Positions 9,574 through 21,974 of a DNA stretch of 64,000 nt are shown here, piece after piece. The notes below the pieces were generated by a model that saw only the letters and a program-made list of their open reading frames with translations, had not been told where the DNA came from and did not search any database. Positions within the stretch are counted from its first letter, which is position 1, and each line of letters begins with the position of its first letter. This DNA comes from Allacma fusca. Taxonomy: Eukaryota > Arthropoda > Collembola > Symphypleona > Sminthuridae. The stretch covers positions 37,365,632 through 37,429,631 of the forward strand of contig OX359246.1 in assembly GCA_947179485.1 (NCBI GenBank), given 5' to 3'. The translations under genes were made by a program, and so were the position numbers.

Positions 9574-12500
9574 ATGAGGTGTGTAGGGGTTTTCGGGGTG
9601 GTCTTACTGGCAGTAATTTGTCAGAATGTCCAAGCTGCCCCTGCAGCCGGTGATGCTACGAAGGAACTGATATTAACTCCATTTATCAAAAGTAGAGATT
9701 TAGACAAGGCTCGTTCCACTGCCCAAGACAATTTTGACGCCTCCAAACTGAAGACTTCCAAACCTGTCAAAAGCTTCAGTGGCTATTTGACTGTGGATGA
9801 AAAGACCAACTCTAATCTTTTCTTTTGGTTCTTCCCTGCCCAGGTATGGCACACATTTTTAATTATGCATGAAATATTTTATTGTAGGGCTGACTCAGCA
9901 GTCAACAAGGTTTAACTCGCAGTATTGGTTGGTAACCGCGTTGCATTTCCGGTTCATTTGTGAAACACAATCCGAAACGTTGTTGTTTTTGGCAACACAG
10001 ACGTATAGTCAGCGGTACATAAGGGACTGTGCACTAATGACGTCATACATTTAGGGGGAGGGGGAGTAGCAGAATGAGTGACTTCGGGTGACTGGAGGAG
10101 GGGAGGGGCAAGTGTTGTCTGACATCATACAAAAATAACGAGGGTTTTCAGGTTTTTAAATCAGAACTAATTCCTGAGAAGATTTAACAGCCGAGATTTA
10201 ATTTTCCGGCGTATGTGCACTTCTATTATTACATATGTATACTACATGCTCAAGAATACACATCCAAAATTAAACCAGAGTATACATGAAATCTCAATTT
10301 ACACATGACGTCAGATGGTGGGGGTGGGGTTGACAGAATATGATTTGATGTGATTTTGGGGGAGGGGGTGCTCAAAAGTGGGCAATTTGGAGTGAGGTCA
10401 TCCTTATAAATTAATGACCTAGGGATGGAGTTTGTGGCTATTAAACTTTCGCGCTCTACTCTTAATATCAGCGCGCAAGGTTTAGGCATACAGTAAGCCC
10501 AAGACTGGGCTTAATTCGAAAGCCGTTTAGCCTCTACACTTTTCTGCTGTTGTGTTAATTTAAAGTTGGGCGTGCTCATTTCAATATATAGCAAGCCACT
10601 ATGTACTATATTATTTCACTATATAGCCAAGCAAGCCGGTGGTATACAGCAAGTCGAGAAGCACAGCGGGCTGAAACTCTGTCGCAGACGAGAGCTTTTT
10701 CAGCTCGCTCTGCTTCTCAGCTATATACCAACTCCTTGCAGCCTACTGGAAGCTCGCAATATTACACAATTTTAGATTATCACTTAAAAGCGCTAATCGT
10801 AATTATTATAAACATTAGACATAAATCATCAAATTTTGATTAAATTAAGTCTGACAGTGATCTTTAGTGGGTCGGAAGCTGTTGTCCCATAATTATTTGA
10901 TGAAATACCAACTATCCATGTATATGAAACGAATTGTTAGTCTAACAGTTAATAGTTCACATGTCTTATATAAGATTACTTTACCCGGCGAAGCGGGACA
11001 TTAATATTAAGCCTTCTAGACAGGCCTTGATACAGGATCTATAGCCATTTAAGGTTTTGTGAATACTCTCACAATTCTCAAGTAATTTCCCATGTGCGAA
11101 GCACAGGGCTTTTACTAGTTAGTACAAAGTCCCTAAGTACTGATATAGCTTTTGATTCGTAACCTTTCTGCATGGCGCGCAGAAATTATTCACATAACCA
11201 TCACACCATTGTATTAGTAATAGTCAATGTTGGAAATAATATAAAACCTCTTTCCTGTCTTTTTCCCCAGGAAAATCCTGAGAATGCTCCAGTTTTCCTG
11301 TATGTAAACGAGAGACCTGGAACGTCATGCTTAGCTGCAATTTTTTTGGACAATGGTCCTTTTACCATTAATGAAAACAATGAGCTGACGGACAGGAATT
11401 CCAGCTGGACACAAACAAATTCAATGCTTTACATTGATGCTCCAGTAGGAAGTGGTGAGTGATTTTTTGGTTCCATCATGTTATGGAATTGTTTGAGAGG
11501 TTTATTTTAACGCAATTTGTCCGAATCCAGGTTTCAGTTTCGCAGATGACGACGCAGGTTTTGCCAAAACTTCAGAAGATGAAGCTCAAGAGGTCTACGA
11601 TGCCCTCATCCAATTTTTTACAATCTTCCCAGAATACCAAAAAAATGACTTTTACATGACTGGACTTGCTTATGCAGGTTTGTGAACGGTTACATGATTT
11701 CATTTCATTACCAGTAATTATATTTGAAAAAAAAGTTTGTAAAATTAGATTTATTTAATATTTTTGGACATTACCTTAGGAGCCTTTATCCCTTCAATTG
11801 GATACAAAATTGACAAAGAGAATGCTGCTGCAGCGCTGAAAATCAATCTTAAGGGATTTTTAATTGATTCCCCATTCCTGGACATCACAAAACAAGCGGA
11901 TGCTTTAGGGGAACAGTTCTATTCTTTGGGTCTGATTGACGAGGCCCAGAAGATTGAGGTTGATCAGGTCCTGAAGGATTTCCAGGAAGCAGTTAAAAAT
12001 GAGGATTTATTGTCGGCTCTATCGGTAAAATCATAATTGAAATTTTTTTTTTGGTTTGTGGATTTTGTGATGTCTCAGTTAACTAATGGTTAGTGCTAAA
12101 TATATTTTTATTTAGATCATCAGCTCAGTATACAACAAGCATGACTCACATTTGGCGAAGTTCAGTGGTTTCAACGATCTGGCAAGCGCCCTTGATTCTA
12201 ATCGCCCTCCAGAGTTTGATCGGTATCAGAAGTTCATCGATACGAAGGAAGTTCACAATTACCTTCACGTCGGCCTCCATTCGTTTGTTGAAAGTAATTT
12301 CAAAACGTTTTCCTTCTTCATTAAAGACTTCCTCACCCCACACATTGATCACATGCAAGAGCTCCTGGACAAGGACTACAAGGTTATGATCCTCAGCTCT
12401 CAATTCAATATTGCCGTTCCTCCAAGCGGGGTCATGAAGATTTTGAACGGTTTGAAATGGAAGGGGGCTGACGAGTATGCAAAGGCACCAAGGAAGATTT

Positions 12501-12655
12501 GGAAAGTGATGGATGATGTTGCCGGCTATGCTAAACAGTCGGGGAAGTTAAGTTTTGTACTTATGAGAAATGCTGGCGCTCATTCGTTCCACGATCAGCC
12601 TGCATGGACGTATGATTTGGTTCGGAGGTTCACTCAAGACAAGGGATTTGATTAA
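9574..12655 (+). CDS. Serine carboxypeptidase-like protein (S10, CPVL type), catalytically degenerate, copy 2
   Basis: Exons 9574-9843, 11271-11454, 11531-11677, 11780-12024 and 12116-12655 have the same lengths and phases as gene 1 and again encode 461 residues. I count nine amino-acid differences from copy 1, two in exon 1 and seven in exon 5. The degenerate active site is retained exactly: GLAYAG for GESYAG, NERPG for the oxyanion loop, Asn for Asp, and AlaHis where the catalytic His is expected. The signal peptide and start context (AAGCAGGGAAGAAAAATG) match copy 1. Intron 1 is 1.4 kb instead of 0.3 kb because of inserted repeats. The stop at 12653-12655 is followed by about 80 bp of 3' UTR and then a large insertion, so the mRNA end may be altered; an AATAAA at 12823-12828 lies inside the insertion. 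Function as for copy 1 is inferred. Confidence 0.9.
10576..11118 (+). mobile_element. Non-autonomous Helitron in intron 1 of gene 2
   Basis: The 3' end is Helitron-like: hairpin TGTGC-GAA-GCACA, then GGGCTTTTACTAG, ending in CTAG (11115-11118) and followed by T. The left part (TCATTTCAATATATAGCAAG onward) matches 44472-44606. The right part matches the ends at 52280-52532 and 59893-60145. There is no coding sequence. Exact 5' end is uncertain; the base before TC is C, not the expected A. Confidence 0.6.
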
Positions 12656-13138
12656 ACGATAATCTTATAACATGGACTTCTTGGTTTCCAGAGTATATAG
12701 TAACTTATTTGTGAACTCTCCATCTTGTTTTAAACTGCAGTGCACTCTGGCTATAAGAGCACCCCTAAAGCACTCCAAAAGCGCTCTTATAACGTTATGC
12801 TCATATAAGGAACATGTATCTAAATAAATTACAATACTGGTTATTAAACTGCTAAATAAATCATCACTAAACAATATATATATATATAAGATTAATTCAG
12901 GTTCATATGAATCCTTGCAGCTTAGCCAATGATGTTTTAGTTTTTCTACTGTAAGCAAAGCGTCTCTGGATGTTATATGAGGAATTCTAACCGACTCATT
13001 AGTTTACGATTAAAACTCAAAATTAATACTCATTCTCGTGTTACGTTTCGTTGTATATGGAGCTTGTACGAGCAGATGTCAAGGTTATAGATGGGCATTA
13101 TAACCCCTTTTACTCTACATATGAGAGGTTGTGTATAC

Positions 13139-13521
13139 AAGTGCTGTCCAGCCTTGAAGTTTATCAGTCTCAGTTTTTTAAAGTCTTTCACTTACAGTCA
13201 GTCTTTATGCTAAGCATATCAGTCCAACTCAGTCTTGGTTCAAACTCCCACTCAGTTCCCAAGGATACAAAATGGCGCTAATTTCCATCCTTGGGCTTTA
13301 ATAATGGCGCGAAAATTTAAAATTGCTTCATATTGCATACGCGCGTTGTATACATGAGTCTTTTTACCAGTCTCAGTCAGTCTTTTTACAAAATGTAACA
13401 GTTTCACTCAGTCTCAGTCTCAAAAAACGCCTTCTTTTAAAGTCAGTCTCAGTCTTTTAAGAGTCAGTCTTTTCGATTTGCCACTCAGTCTCAAACTCTC
13501 ACTCAAGACTGGACAACACTA
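13139..13521. mobile_element. hAT-type MITE, CAGTC-rich, 8-bp TSD
   Basis: Ends AAGTGCTGTCCAGCCTTGA and, reverse-complemented, TAGTGTTGTCCAGTCTTGA. It is flanked by the perfect duplication GTGTATAC (13131-13138 and 13522-13529). The body is dominated by CAGTC and CAGTCTCAGTCAGTC iterations. No transposase. Confidence 0.9.
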
Positions 13522-13529
13522 GTGTATAC

Positions 13530-14464
13530 TACTCGTCGTCAGTCGTCACCAATTCCACTACACTGTAGACATCAGGATCCACCAGTCCCTACCTTTTTCA
13601 GTCCAAGTCAAAATCAGTCTTAAGTGTCTGATCAGTCAGTCAGTCCTTAAGTCTGTTTGCCGTTTCCTATGAGTCTCAGTCAGTCAGTCATTATCAGAGT
13701 CACTGGAATAAGTCCCAGTCGCAGAGGGCTGCGTGAAAGTTCCAAAAATGCATAGTTAAGCAGGCATATTCCCTTTCGTGTTTGTAATACTTGTTGTTCC
13801 AATGAACTACAATTGCAAGATTTTAAGGAGAGTAAATTTATCTTTACCTTAATTATGCAGATGTAGCTAAAAAGATAAAAACGACATGCCTGGAACTAGA
13901 AATATCACATTTTAACATACACGAATGAAACCAATGAATTAGAATATGTCAATATCTGCAAAAGTGGTAAAATACATTCCTCATGGTATAGTTTTTAGTA
14001 CACTGTATTTATTATTTTAAGAACCGTGTGATTAGTGCGTTATTTGCACTTTTGTATGTTTTTTAGTTTTGCTAAAGTGATAGTTGTATTAGTGTTTTAG
14101 CTTTGTGATGTAGAACTCTATTACAACAATCAATTTGGTAAATTTTTAGCATTTTCCAAAATCTTGAAACAACACATTTTGAACTGTATTTTTCAATTCC
14201 TGTTTTGTCCTTGTTTTAGTTTTGTATCTCGAAAATCGATATGGTTTGTGCGAAAAACAAAAACAATACGAAAGTACAAACTAAACAAACAATATTACAG
14301 CACTACGTGTGCTTAAAAGAAAATTTAGAAAAATTATTAGAGGACATATTTCAAAAAAAGACAAACTATTGGCCTTAAAAAATCCCAATTCAAATATTTA
14401 CATACACTACTAATTCTTTACAAATTCAAATATAAATAAAGGCAACATTAATAGAGAAAGTTTG
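13530..14464. other. Second CAGTC-rich block, then AT-rich DNA
   Basis: Bases 13575-13725 are another CAGTC/AGTCAGTC-rich tract without clear ends. Bases 13740-14460 hold no recognised feature. They lie downstream of the minus-strand hAT transposase and may be its 3' non-coding portion. Confidence 0.4.
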
Positions 14465-16697
14465 TTACTTTTCCATAACTTCACTAAATTCTTCGACAAC
14501 CTTCTTATTTTTTGATATTACGACTTCGTCCTCCAAATTCTTCCCCTCCAAGTTGTACCGTTTAGATAAAAAATTACCAGCTTTAGAAAATGTACATTCC
14601 ACGTTAGACGTTGATGATGGTACAGATAAAAAATCCAAAGCAAGTGGGGCAAGAAGCGGAAATTGTTGTTTAACTCCAATCCAAAAGGTAAAAACATTAC
14701 TGTGCTCATCCAAATCATCCAAGGTTTCATCATTGATGTAGCGATTAAGTTCAGCTTTAAATTGTTCAATTGGTTCTGAAGGTGTAGGCCGATTCTGTCG
14801 CATTAATTTTTTTACATCTGACAATAATGGAAACCGATTTATTGTTAACGATATGGATGTTGGACTGACTGGTGCCTGAATGCTGCTAATATGACCGTTG
14901 TGGTGTTGTTGACTACTTATGAATTCATTGATAACAAACCGTTTAGCCAATTCACGTTGCTCTTCTGGTAAAATGAATCTGTAACGTGGGTCAAGAAGTG
15001 TTGCGGAGACCTAGGTTCCTTCAATGGGGGAATTTTCTGAATTGTGAAACCAATTTGAAAACTTATTTTTCATCTTTTCTTTTATAAGTTTCGAATAATT
15101 GCCCAACTCGTAATCTGTTTCATATTTATCAAGGTGCATGTAGAGCGAAATAATTGCCACAATCACTTCAGACGAGACGACTTCTTTTTCCAATGAATTT
15201 GTGCATGTGTATAAGTAGAATGGTTTCAAGAATTCCATTAGTTTCTTACACAGATTCCATTCCAACGATGTCACCAAATACTTGGGTTTTTTCAGTCCCT
15301 GTAGTATCGTCTCCAGTGCCGAGCGAACACGAATGAACCTTGCAACAACCATGTAGACATAATTCCACCGAGTAGTACAAAATGATACGAGACCAACTCC
15401 TGCTACATTTATCAGTGATTCTGTCAGTACGTGCGATTTCTTAAATTTAGAAACAATCACTTTCAATTTCTCAATCAACGAAGAAATCTCTACACATCCC
15501 TCGTAATTTTGAAGGCATAGAAGCAGCGAATGAATGAAGCAGGTTAATCTTCTGTATGTAGGATTTCCACTGCCACCAATATTTATACTCTCAAAATTGT
15601 CTGCATGAATTCCAGAATCTTGAAGCTCAGTTAAATCGGTCTGCTCATCCCTGAATGCATCATCACTCCAGTATTCATCAGCAGAGTCATGATGTTCTGA
15701 CACGTTGATCGGAGTTTGCATTCTTGTTTCATTTTCATATCTAGCAAATATCATTTTCTCCACACGATGACTGCAAATCATATTGGAAGCGCCGTCGGTT
15801 AAAGCACGCCATATCTGTCCTGGATTAATATCGTAGGATGCAATGACTGATTGCATTTCTCTTATTATGTCTTCGGCCTTGTGGGAAACCGTTTGGAACT
15901 GTTTTACTGCCAGCACAATTTGTATCTTTTTATTAAGCCTGGAATCAAAAAAAGTAGCAATGACGCCCAAGAAACTCTTATTTTGCCCTTTCGTCGTCCA
16001 AATATCAGATGATATTGTTATTCGTGGGACAGATTTAAGCATCATTTTTATAGTACGTTTAGTTTCATCGCCAAGTCTTGAAACGTCATTTCTAATTGTT
16101 TTCCAATTTGGAACTCGTAACTTTTTATCTGCAACCCTGATAAGGTCCAGAAATTCTTCACTTTTAATTACGTGGTGCGTAATTGTTGTTGATGCTGCCA
16201 ATATTGTCAACTTCTTTCGGAACAACAATTGTTTCGGATCATTACGCGTATAAAACTTCGAGAACATCGACCTCTTTGTAACATTTTGAGGAACTAGTGG
16301 AGCCTTTTTGTGTAGTATTGCTTCATCCGCATTTTCGACTGCTCTAAACTGATCCGGTCGGCACATTTTCAAATGTCTCTTTACATTTGTGGCGTTGATT
16401 GAATTGATTACTTTACTGCAGTAATTACACAAACTTGTTTTGCTGCTGTTTTGCTTGGTAAAATGATTCCATATTTTGGATGAACCAGGTTTGCTTTTGT
16501 TAGAGAGCTGCCGTAAGTGAGATGATGATCCTGCTGGTGCTGTAATTTGGACTGTCCCACCTGTCAAGTAAAAATGTACTTTATTTAGGATCCAGCAGAA
16601 AAAACGTTCTCTAAAAAACAGTATTCTAGGATCGTAAAAAACTTTTGTCTCATTAACGAAAGATTTCTTAGCCTATCAAACATTGACACCCCCATAC

Positions 16698-17210
16698 CGG
16701 GTGTGGTAAAAGTTCCCGATCCTGCGATCCGGGATCGTTGACCGAATGGGCCAAAGTAGATGGGTATAATTGAACGGCGGGATAGTTGGCCATTTTTAAA
16801 AACACTGGCGAGTTATTTGACCAAATATTTTCGCTACCCAGGTAGTTGAAAGTTGACCAACAATTTTGGGTAGTTGGGTAATTTTTTTTCGATACCCAGG
16901 TAGTTGGCCAACAATTTTTGATAGTTGGGCAAAACATTTTTTCGCTACCCAGGTAGTTGGCCAACAATTTTTGGTAGTTGGGCAAAACATTTTTACGCTA
17001 CCCAGGTAGTTGGCCAAATTATAACAGGTAGTTGCACAAAACGTTTTGGTAGTTAGGCAAAACAATTTCTCGATACCCAGGAAGTTGACCAAAAAATGTT
17101 TTTAGTTGGCAAACAATTTCGGCGGGTTGTTGGCCATCTTACCCCGGCGGGTTAGTTGACCAAATACTGTTGTCAGCATCGTTGACCATTTGGAACTTTT
17201 TCCACACCCG
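16698..17210. mobile_element. Minisatellite-bodied hAT-type MITE, 8-bp TSD
   Basis: Ends CGGGTGTGGTAAAAGTTCC and, reverse-complemented, CGGGTGTGGAAAAAGTTCC. Both sides carry the duplication CCCCATAC (16690-16697 and 17211-17218). The interior is the same CTACCCAGGTAGTTGGCCAA array as bases 1-400. It sits in the long intron of the hAT transposase gene. Confidence 0.85.
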
Positions 17211-17218
17211 CCCCATAC

Positions 17219-20200
17219 GCGCAAAAGTAGTTTTTCCATTATGTATGCCTTATGCCCTAGATTAGTAGCATATTTGGAATTTTCATAAAACATTTTGTAT
17301 TTAAAACCACCCGACCATCACGTATGAAATTAATCATTATTTTAGAAGAAGCTGAAATTTGTAAACTTTGTGAGATACAGGAGACGTTGAAGAAAATCTA
17401 GAAGGAGAAGGGAGAGAACAAAAAGAAGAATTAATTCAGTGAGCAAATATTCTGGGGGACAAAAACTGAAGGACGTAAGTGTGAAGTAATATATAATTGT
17501 TAGATTGCTCTAGCAAAAGTGTCAAAACTACTAGCATTTCAGGAAGTGTCTGCACACATTTTAAATTGTCTTTAATTCTTTTAGACATGAAAGTGACCTT
17601 TGTATTAGTATCAACCACGGCATATCCAGCAGTCCTTATGGAGCAGTACTAGAAATGCAGATAATATGTTGAGGCTTAGATAGGTATTTACAATGTAACT
17701 TGTTATAAAATTAATTAGGAGAAGCAAGTAGTCCCGAACAGTTTATTATTAAATTTTTATTTAATAATAAACTGAAATTGTTATGGTTCATAAGTAAGAA
17801 AAACGATGTCATTGATTTCTACATGGGATCTGAGCGCAGTTACTTTTGCAAGACCTGGTGGTATTAATACATGTTTGTCTGTTATTGTGTCATTTGTTAA
17901 GTTAAATAATCCTTGTGCAAGGACATTTATGCAAAATACTTGGTTCTGGTTTATTTATCCCCTATATCTATTAGTTTCTGTGGCGGAGGTTGTTTGCACA
18001 CGGGGAGTATTTGAATGTAGCAGTGTTAATGAAAAACAGTGGTCGCAATTTTGTGGTAGAAACCAATCGGGTTTCTGCCATCATTTGGTTTATTAGGGTG
18101 GCTTCAGCCCCCTAGTAAACTAGCCTTGTCAGTACGTCCGTATGTCCTTCCGCACGATATCCCAAAAACTACTGCACCGATTTCAATTAAATTTTAATGG
18201 GCATTACTTACATCAACCGTAAGCATGAGTTCGTTTTTGGTTGAAATCTGCCTGATAGTTTTTGAGAAAACAATTCTTGCAATTTCGGACTGGAGTCGAA
18301 TAAGTCATCTCCAAAACAATGTCATCTCAAATTTATTTCAATGGAATTTTCTTGTGAATATAGTTTATGTAAATTGTAATGGTTTTCGCTTATGTGGTTG
18401 AAGTAGGCCCAATATCTTTATGAAAAAAATTAAAAAAACTCAAAATTCATCCCAATATAACGGTGGTAGATCACGACACCCTACGCAAGCCTCAAATTAT
18501 CGCGTAGCGGTGATTTTTCCTTTTCACGCCTTACACTATGTGTACTCAAATTGTTCCGCTGTATTGATTCCAGTAATATTTTATGAGTTTTTGAGACAAT
18601 CGTCATTTAAATACTTTTCTTGTTGTCTAAATCAGCATATCAAGTTTGCTTTAGTTATTCTCAAATAAAAATGCTAGTTCTTGTTTCCAACAAATAATTC
18701 CTATTACTTTACAGACACAATTATGTAACTCCAGACCATCATTTCTGACCTACGGAATATGATTAGATATTTAAGTTAATATCGGCTAATATTTAAGGCC
18801 GGATATCGGAATTCGAATTGCATATTGCCCCGAAAACTTTGACCCACGTTTGTATCCGAATGGCCATTTTCCATTAGTAATTGTGGGAATAGAAAAATAG
18901 ATCAATGATAGTAGAATCGGAATCCAAAAAGAATTTTTGAATTCCGATGCTCACAATAGCTAAAAATCGGGTTTTAAAAAAAGAATTCGAATCGGAATTG
19001 GTTTTCGAAAAATCCTCTCCAAAATTGAAAGTTTGTCTCGTGAATACCTAGCTCTGTGTCGAATATTTCCTTCGTATCTCAATGATTAAAAAAGTATCGG
19101 TATTTAAGTCCGTGCCAGCCCTGGTCACCATACAATAGGGTCCCTACACACCGAAACAAATACAACGTTTCCCATCACTGAATTTTGAAATTGATTAAGT
19201 CCCCTAATACGATCTAAAGTATGCCGGGAAAAATATTTCGGGGTTTCGGAAATTTTATACATATTTTCCCCAAAATACTTTAAGCCGTCTTGGAAATTCA
19301 CTAATATTGTTACAATTCCATCATGTTTCTGATTGAAGGAACCCAATATTGATTCATAGGATTTTTAAGTAATAATTCAATTCCTACACAGCTCCTTGAA
19401 ATAATAATTCGAGAAGTTGCATAAACTAACAATACCGGGAGACATGAAAGGGAACCTGAATATTACAAACTTTATCAATTAATGTAAGCAGCTGGCTATA
19501 TATTTTGACAGCAAATTCAACAGCGTTATAAAAGCGTTCTGAGCAAAGAAATTGGGAACGTTATTGCAAGATGTTGTCACAAATAAAAGCCTACAACTCA
19601 CAAACATTCTTGCTTAAAACTAATTAATAATATTATTATATGATTACATATTGGTTTATCCTTGTCAGTTGTCAATCATATAAAGCTTTTAAAACCAGCA
19701 GTCTGACTTTGAGCTCATTATATATATCTATCTATTATATCAAAGGAAACGCCGGAAAAACCGGACATTCTCTGATTCCTGCGATAATTGCTTGAGTTTA
19801 GCTCTGGTATTTTAGTTTACTGTAAAATACCTTTCTCTATTCACACATTCTGTTTACAATGGTAATCATAGAAATTATATAACTTATTGTTATTTCTCCT
19901 AAAAATATTAGTTGTTTCCACCCCTCTAGCTAGAAAAAACGAACTAAACTGATTATAATGCGAATTCATTATAATCTGTAGATCCATCCGGTTTATCCCT
20001 GCACGATCTATTCGACAAAGTTTGATTTTGTTTCATAATTTAATAAGTGTTACTCGGTATAACATCGTGTATTTTCTCGTATCATTATACGAACTATCGT
20101 AAACCCAGATGGTACTTACACTGTAATGACACGTCCTAACATCAAGAATAAAATATTTTAAAAAAACATATGTAAATTTTGGCCAATTTAATGGATTATA

Positions 20201-20338
20201 AAAGTTGTTGTGAATTAGTTTGTCTAATGTTTCAACAAGTTGGAGCAAAAACGTGTGCAATAAAAATTGAAGTCAATTGCTAAGTGGCAATTGGAAACCG
20301 GAGGCGTATTTTTCCATTGCGACGCAATTTTCGAGCGC
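17219..20338. other. Long intron of hAT gene; scattered repeats
   Basis: No exon could be supported here. A GTCCGTATGTCCTTCCGCAC tract (18136 on) is a repeat-like sequence. Bases 18780-19123 are rich in GAATTCGAATCGG and end CAGGGCTGGCACGGACTTAA when reverse-complemented, a hAT-like end without a visible partner. A 96-codon plus-strand frame at 17806-18096 has no recognisable content and is not called. Confidence 0.4.
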
Positions 20339-20367
20339 ATGGTAAAGTCAATAATTGACTTTACCAT
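20339..20367. repeat. Perfect short palindrome
   Basis: ATGGTAAAGTCAAT, one spacer base A, then ATTGACTTTACCAT: 14-bp perfect arms just downstream of exon 2 of the hAT gene. No known role. Confidence 0.8.
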
Positions 20368-21036
20368 TTCTTGAATTATTCAAGAAGGGATTCTTAATTG
20401 CAATAAAAATTAATAAACGGGAAATTAACTCTGGGTTACCTGAGGTCTGCAACGGTGTACTTATTATCAGATGATTTTCTTCACCCGTAGGTATTACTGG
20501 AGTGGTTCTTTGCTCCAAAAAGAATGTAATGGGTGGTTGCTGCCACAGTGTGGTGTCTATAGCAAGAAGTGGTGATTAAAATATAAATAATACAATAATT
20601 ATTGTACGAAATTATAAGAAGCACTTTTTAGCACTTTCAGAAATATTTCCACAAGCTGATGAAAATGAAACCAACACATTCCTATTCATTACGCTTTTCT
20701 CAACTAAAATTGTCAAACTGTCTTCTTACCTTTGGACACAAATGGATCAACAGTCGAAAATATACTGTTAGTAAATGTTGTCCTATTATTAACTACCGTA
20801 GACCCAATGTACGTTTCCTGATTGTGTCCGTCGCTGGCACACTGTAAATTATTGCTGTCGTCTCTGTATTCCTCGATATCATGAAATGCACTAATTTCAT
20901 TTGGATCGGAATCTTTAAAATATTTATCCATAATGAATTACATTACAGTAAATAGTCGTGTAATAATTAGAATAAAGTTTCAGCAATATTAGCTGAGGTA
21001 TTTAACCAATTTAAATCAAGGGGGCTTGAGTAGTAC

Positions 21037-21106
21037 CTGTTTGACCTGTTGTAGATGTCCAGGAATGATTTTCGGGTGCTGCAATGGAATATGATTCACC
21101 TGGAAT
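21037..21106 (-). other. Candidate extra exon upstream of the hAT gene
   Basis: A 70-bp open segment with an acceptor (TTTTACAAAAACAG) and a donor (AACAG|GTACTAC). It exits in phase 1 like the other exons and reads IPGESYSIAAPENHSWTSTT in the open frame. It lies upstream of the exon-1 ATG, so it may be an alternative or 5' exon. Only splice signals and openness support it. Confidence 0.3.
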
Positions 21107-21412
21107 CTGTTTTTGTAAAATAATGTGAAAATCTCCAATATTTTCACTTTGATGTTTCGAAATTATGTCTCGCGACATAATGTAAAATTCTTACGGTGCA
21201 TAAACTTATCAAAAACAGTAATAATGATTTTTTCGAAGTTAAAAAGCAAATCGAAAATTCCACTTTGGTAGTTGTTCTTCCTTCGCAACCGATGTGGAGC
21301 ATCGGCACTTTTAACATTGAAAAACCATGCCTCGCAAGAAATGAAACATGGAATGTAGATTTTTGCTCCGCTAGATGAGGTACATATGCTTTATGATTTT
21401 CTTGTTTCCTAC
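21107..21412. other. Nothing recognised
   Basis: AT-rich spacer between the candidate hAT exon and the duplicated CAGTC block. The only open frame (21196-21378) has no recognisable content. Confidence 0.4.
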
Positions 21413-21832
21413 ATTGGTGTAAGCGTTCGATTCAGTCTCAGTCAGTCCCGCTGAACCAGAAATAAGTCTAAGTCAGTCAAAGTCTTCAGCTATAGTTAGA
21501 TTTATCAGTCGCAGTCTCAGTCAGTCATCAGTCAGTCACTCAATGCTGCAGTCAGTCCTTCAGCATCAGTCGAAGACTGGTCTATCCTGCTGTATAGCTC
21601 GGAGTAGTGCCTTAAAAGGAAACAAAAAATGAACAAAAGTTATATCCCTTCCTGTATTGGTGTAAGCGTTCGATTCAGTCTCAGTCAGTCCCGCTGAACC
21701 AGAAATAAGTCTAAGTCAGTCAAAGTCTTCAGCTATAGTTAGATTTATCAGTCGCAGTCTCAGTCAGTCATCAGTCAGTCACTCAATGCTGCAGTCAGTC
21801 CTTCAGCATCAGTCGAAGACTGGTCTATCCTG
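21413..21832. repeat. 177-bp CAGTC-rich block in two identical direct copies
   Basis: Copies at 21413-21589 and 21656-21832 are identical by eye and offset by 243 bp. Each starts ATTGGTGTAAGCGTTCGATT and ends GACTGGTCTATCCTG. The body is made of CAGTC words as in the MITE at 13139-13521. The 66 bp between them is unique. Confidence 0.9.
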
Positions 21833-21974
21833 GTAGACATTGACGCTCTTGTTGTTTTTGTGCAAACGTTTCATAATCGTTTCTTTATATGCTCATATGC
21901 TCTTATATAGGATTTTTTTAATGTGAGGAAGTAAAATGTCAGCTCTTACACAGAAATGCTCTTATAGGAAACAA

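Larger units (their letters stand above)
14465..20931 (-). pseudogene. hAT transposase with BED zinc finger, multi-exon, one in-frame stop
   Basis: Reconstructed on the minus strand as exon 1 20931-20730 (67 codons from ATG, donor AAAG|GTAAG), exon 2 20556-20440 and a large exon from 16560 (acceptor TTGACAG) to 14465. All junctions are phase 1. The large exon carries a BED finger (CxxC then HxxxC near 16.43-16.36 kb). It also has the first catalytic Asp in SSDIWTTKG, the second in LTDGASNM, and the CxxH motif CFIH. The C-terminal ATLLDPRY and the dimerisation region with SNVECTFSKAG (third acidic residue) follow. One TAG at 15011-15013 interrupts this otherwise open frame 20 bp before ATLLDPRY. 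The intact length would be about 800 residues, normal for this family. The 3.9 kb intron holds other repeats and could hide more exons. Element ends were not found. Confidence 0.75.

Noticed and set aside
17806..18096. 96-codon plus-strand frame
   Set aside because: No recognisable domain, no splice or promoter support, and it lies in an intron of the hAT gene next to repeats.
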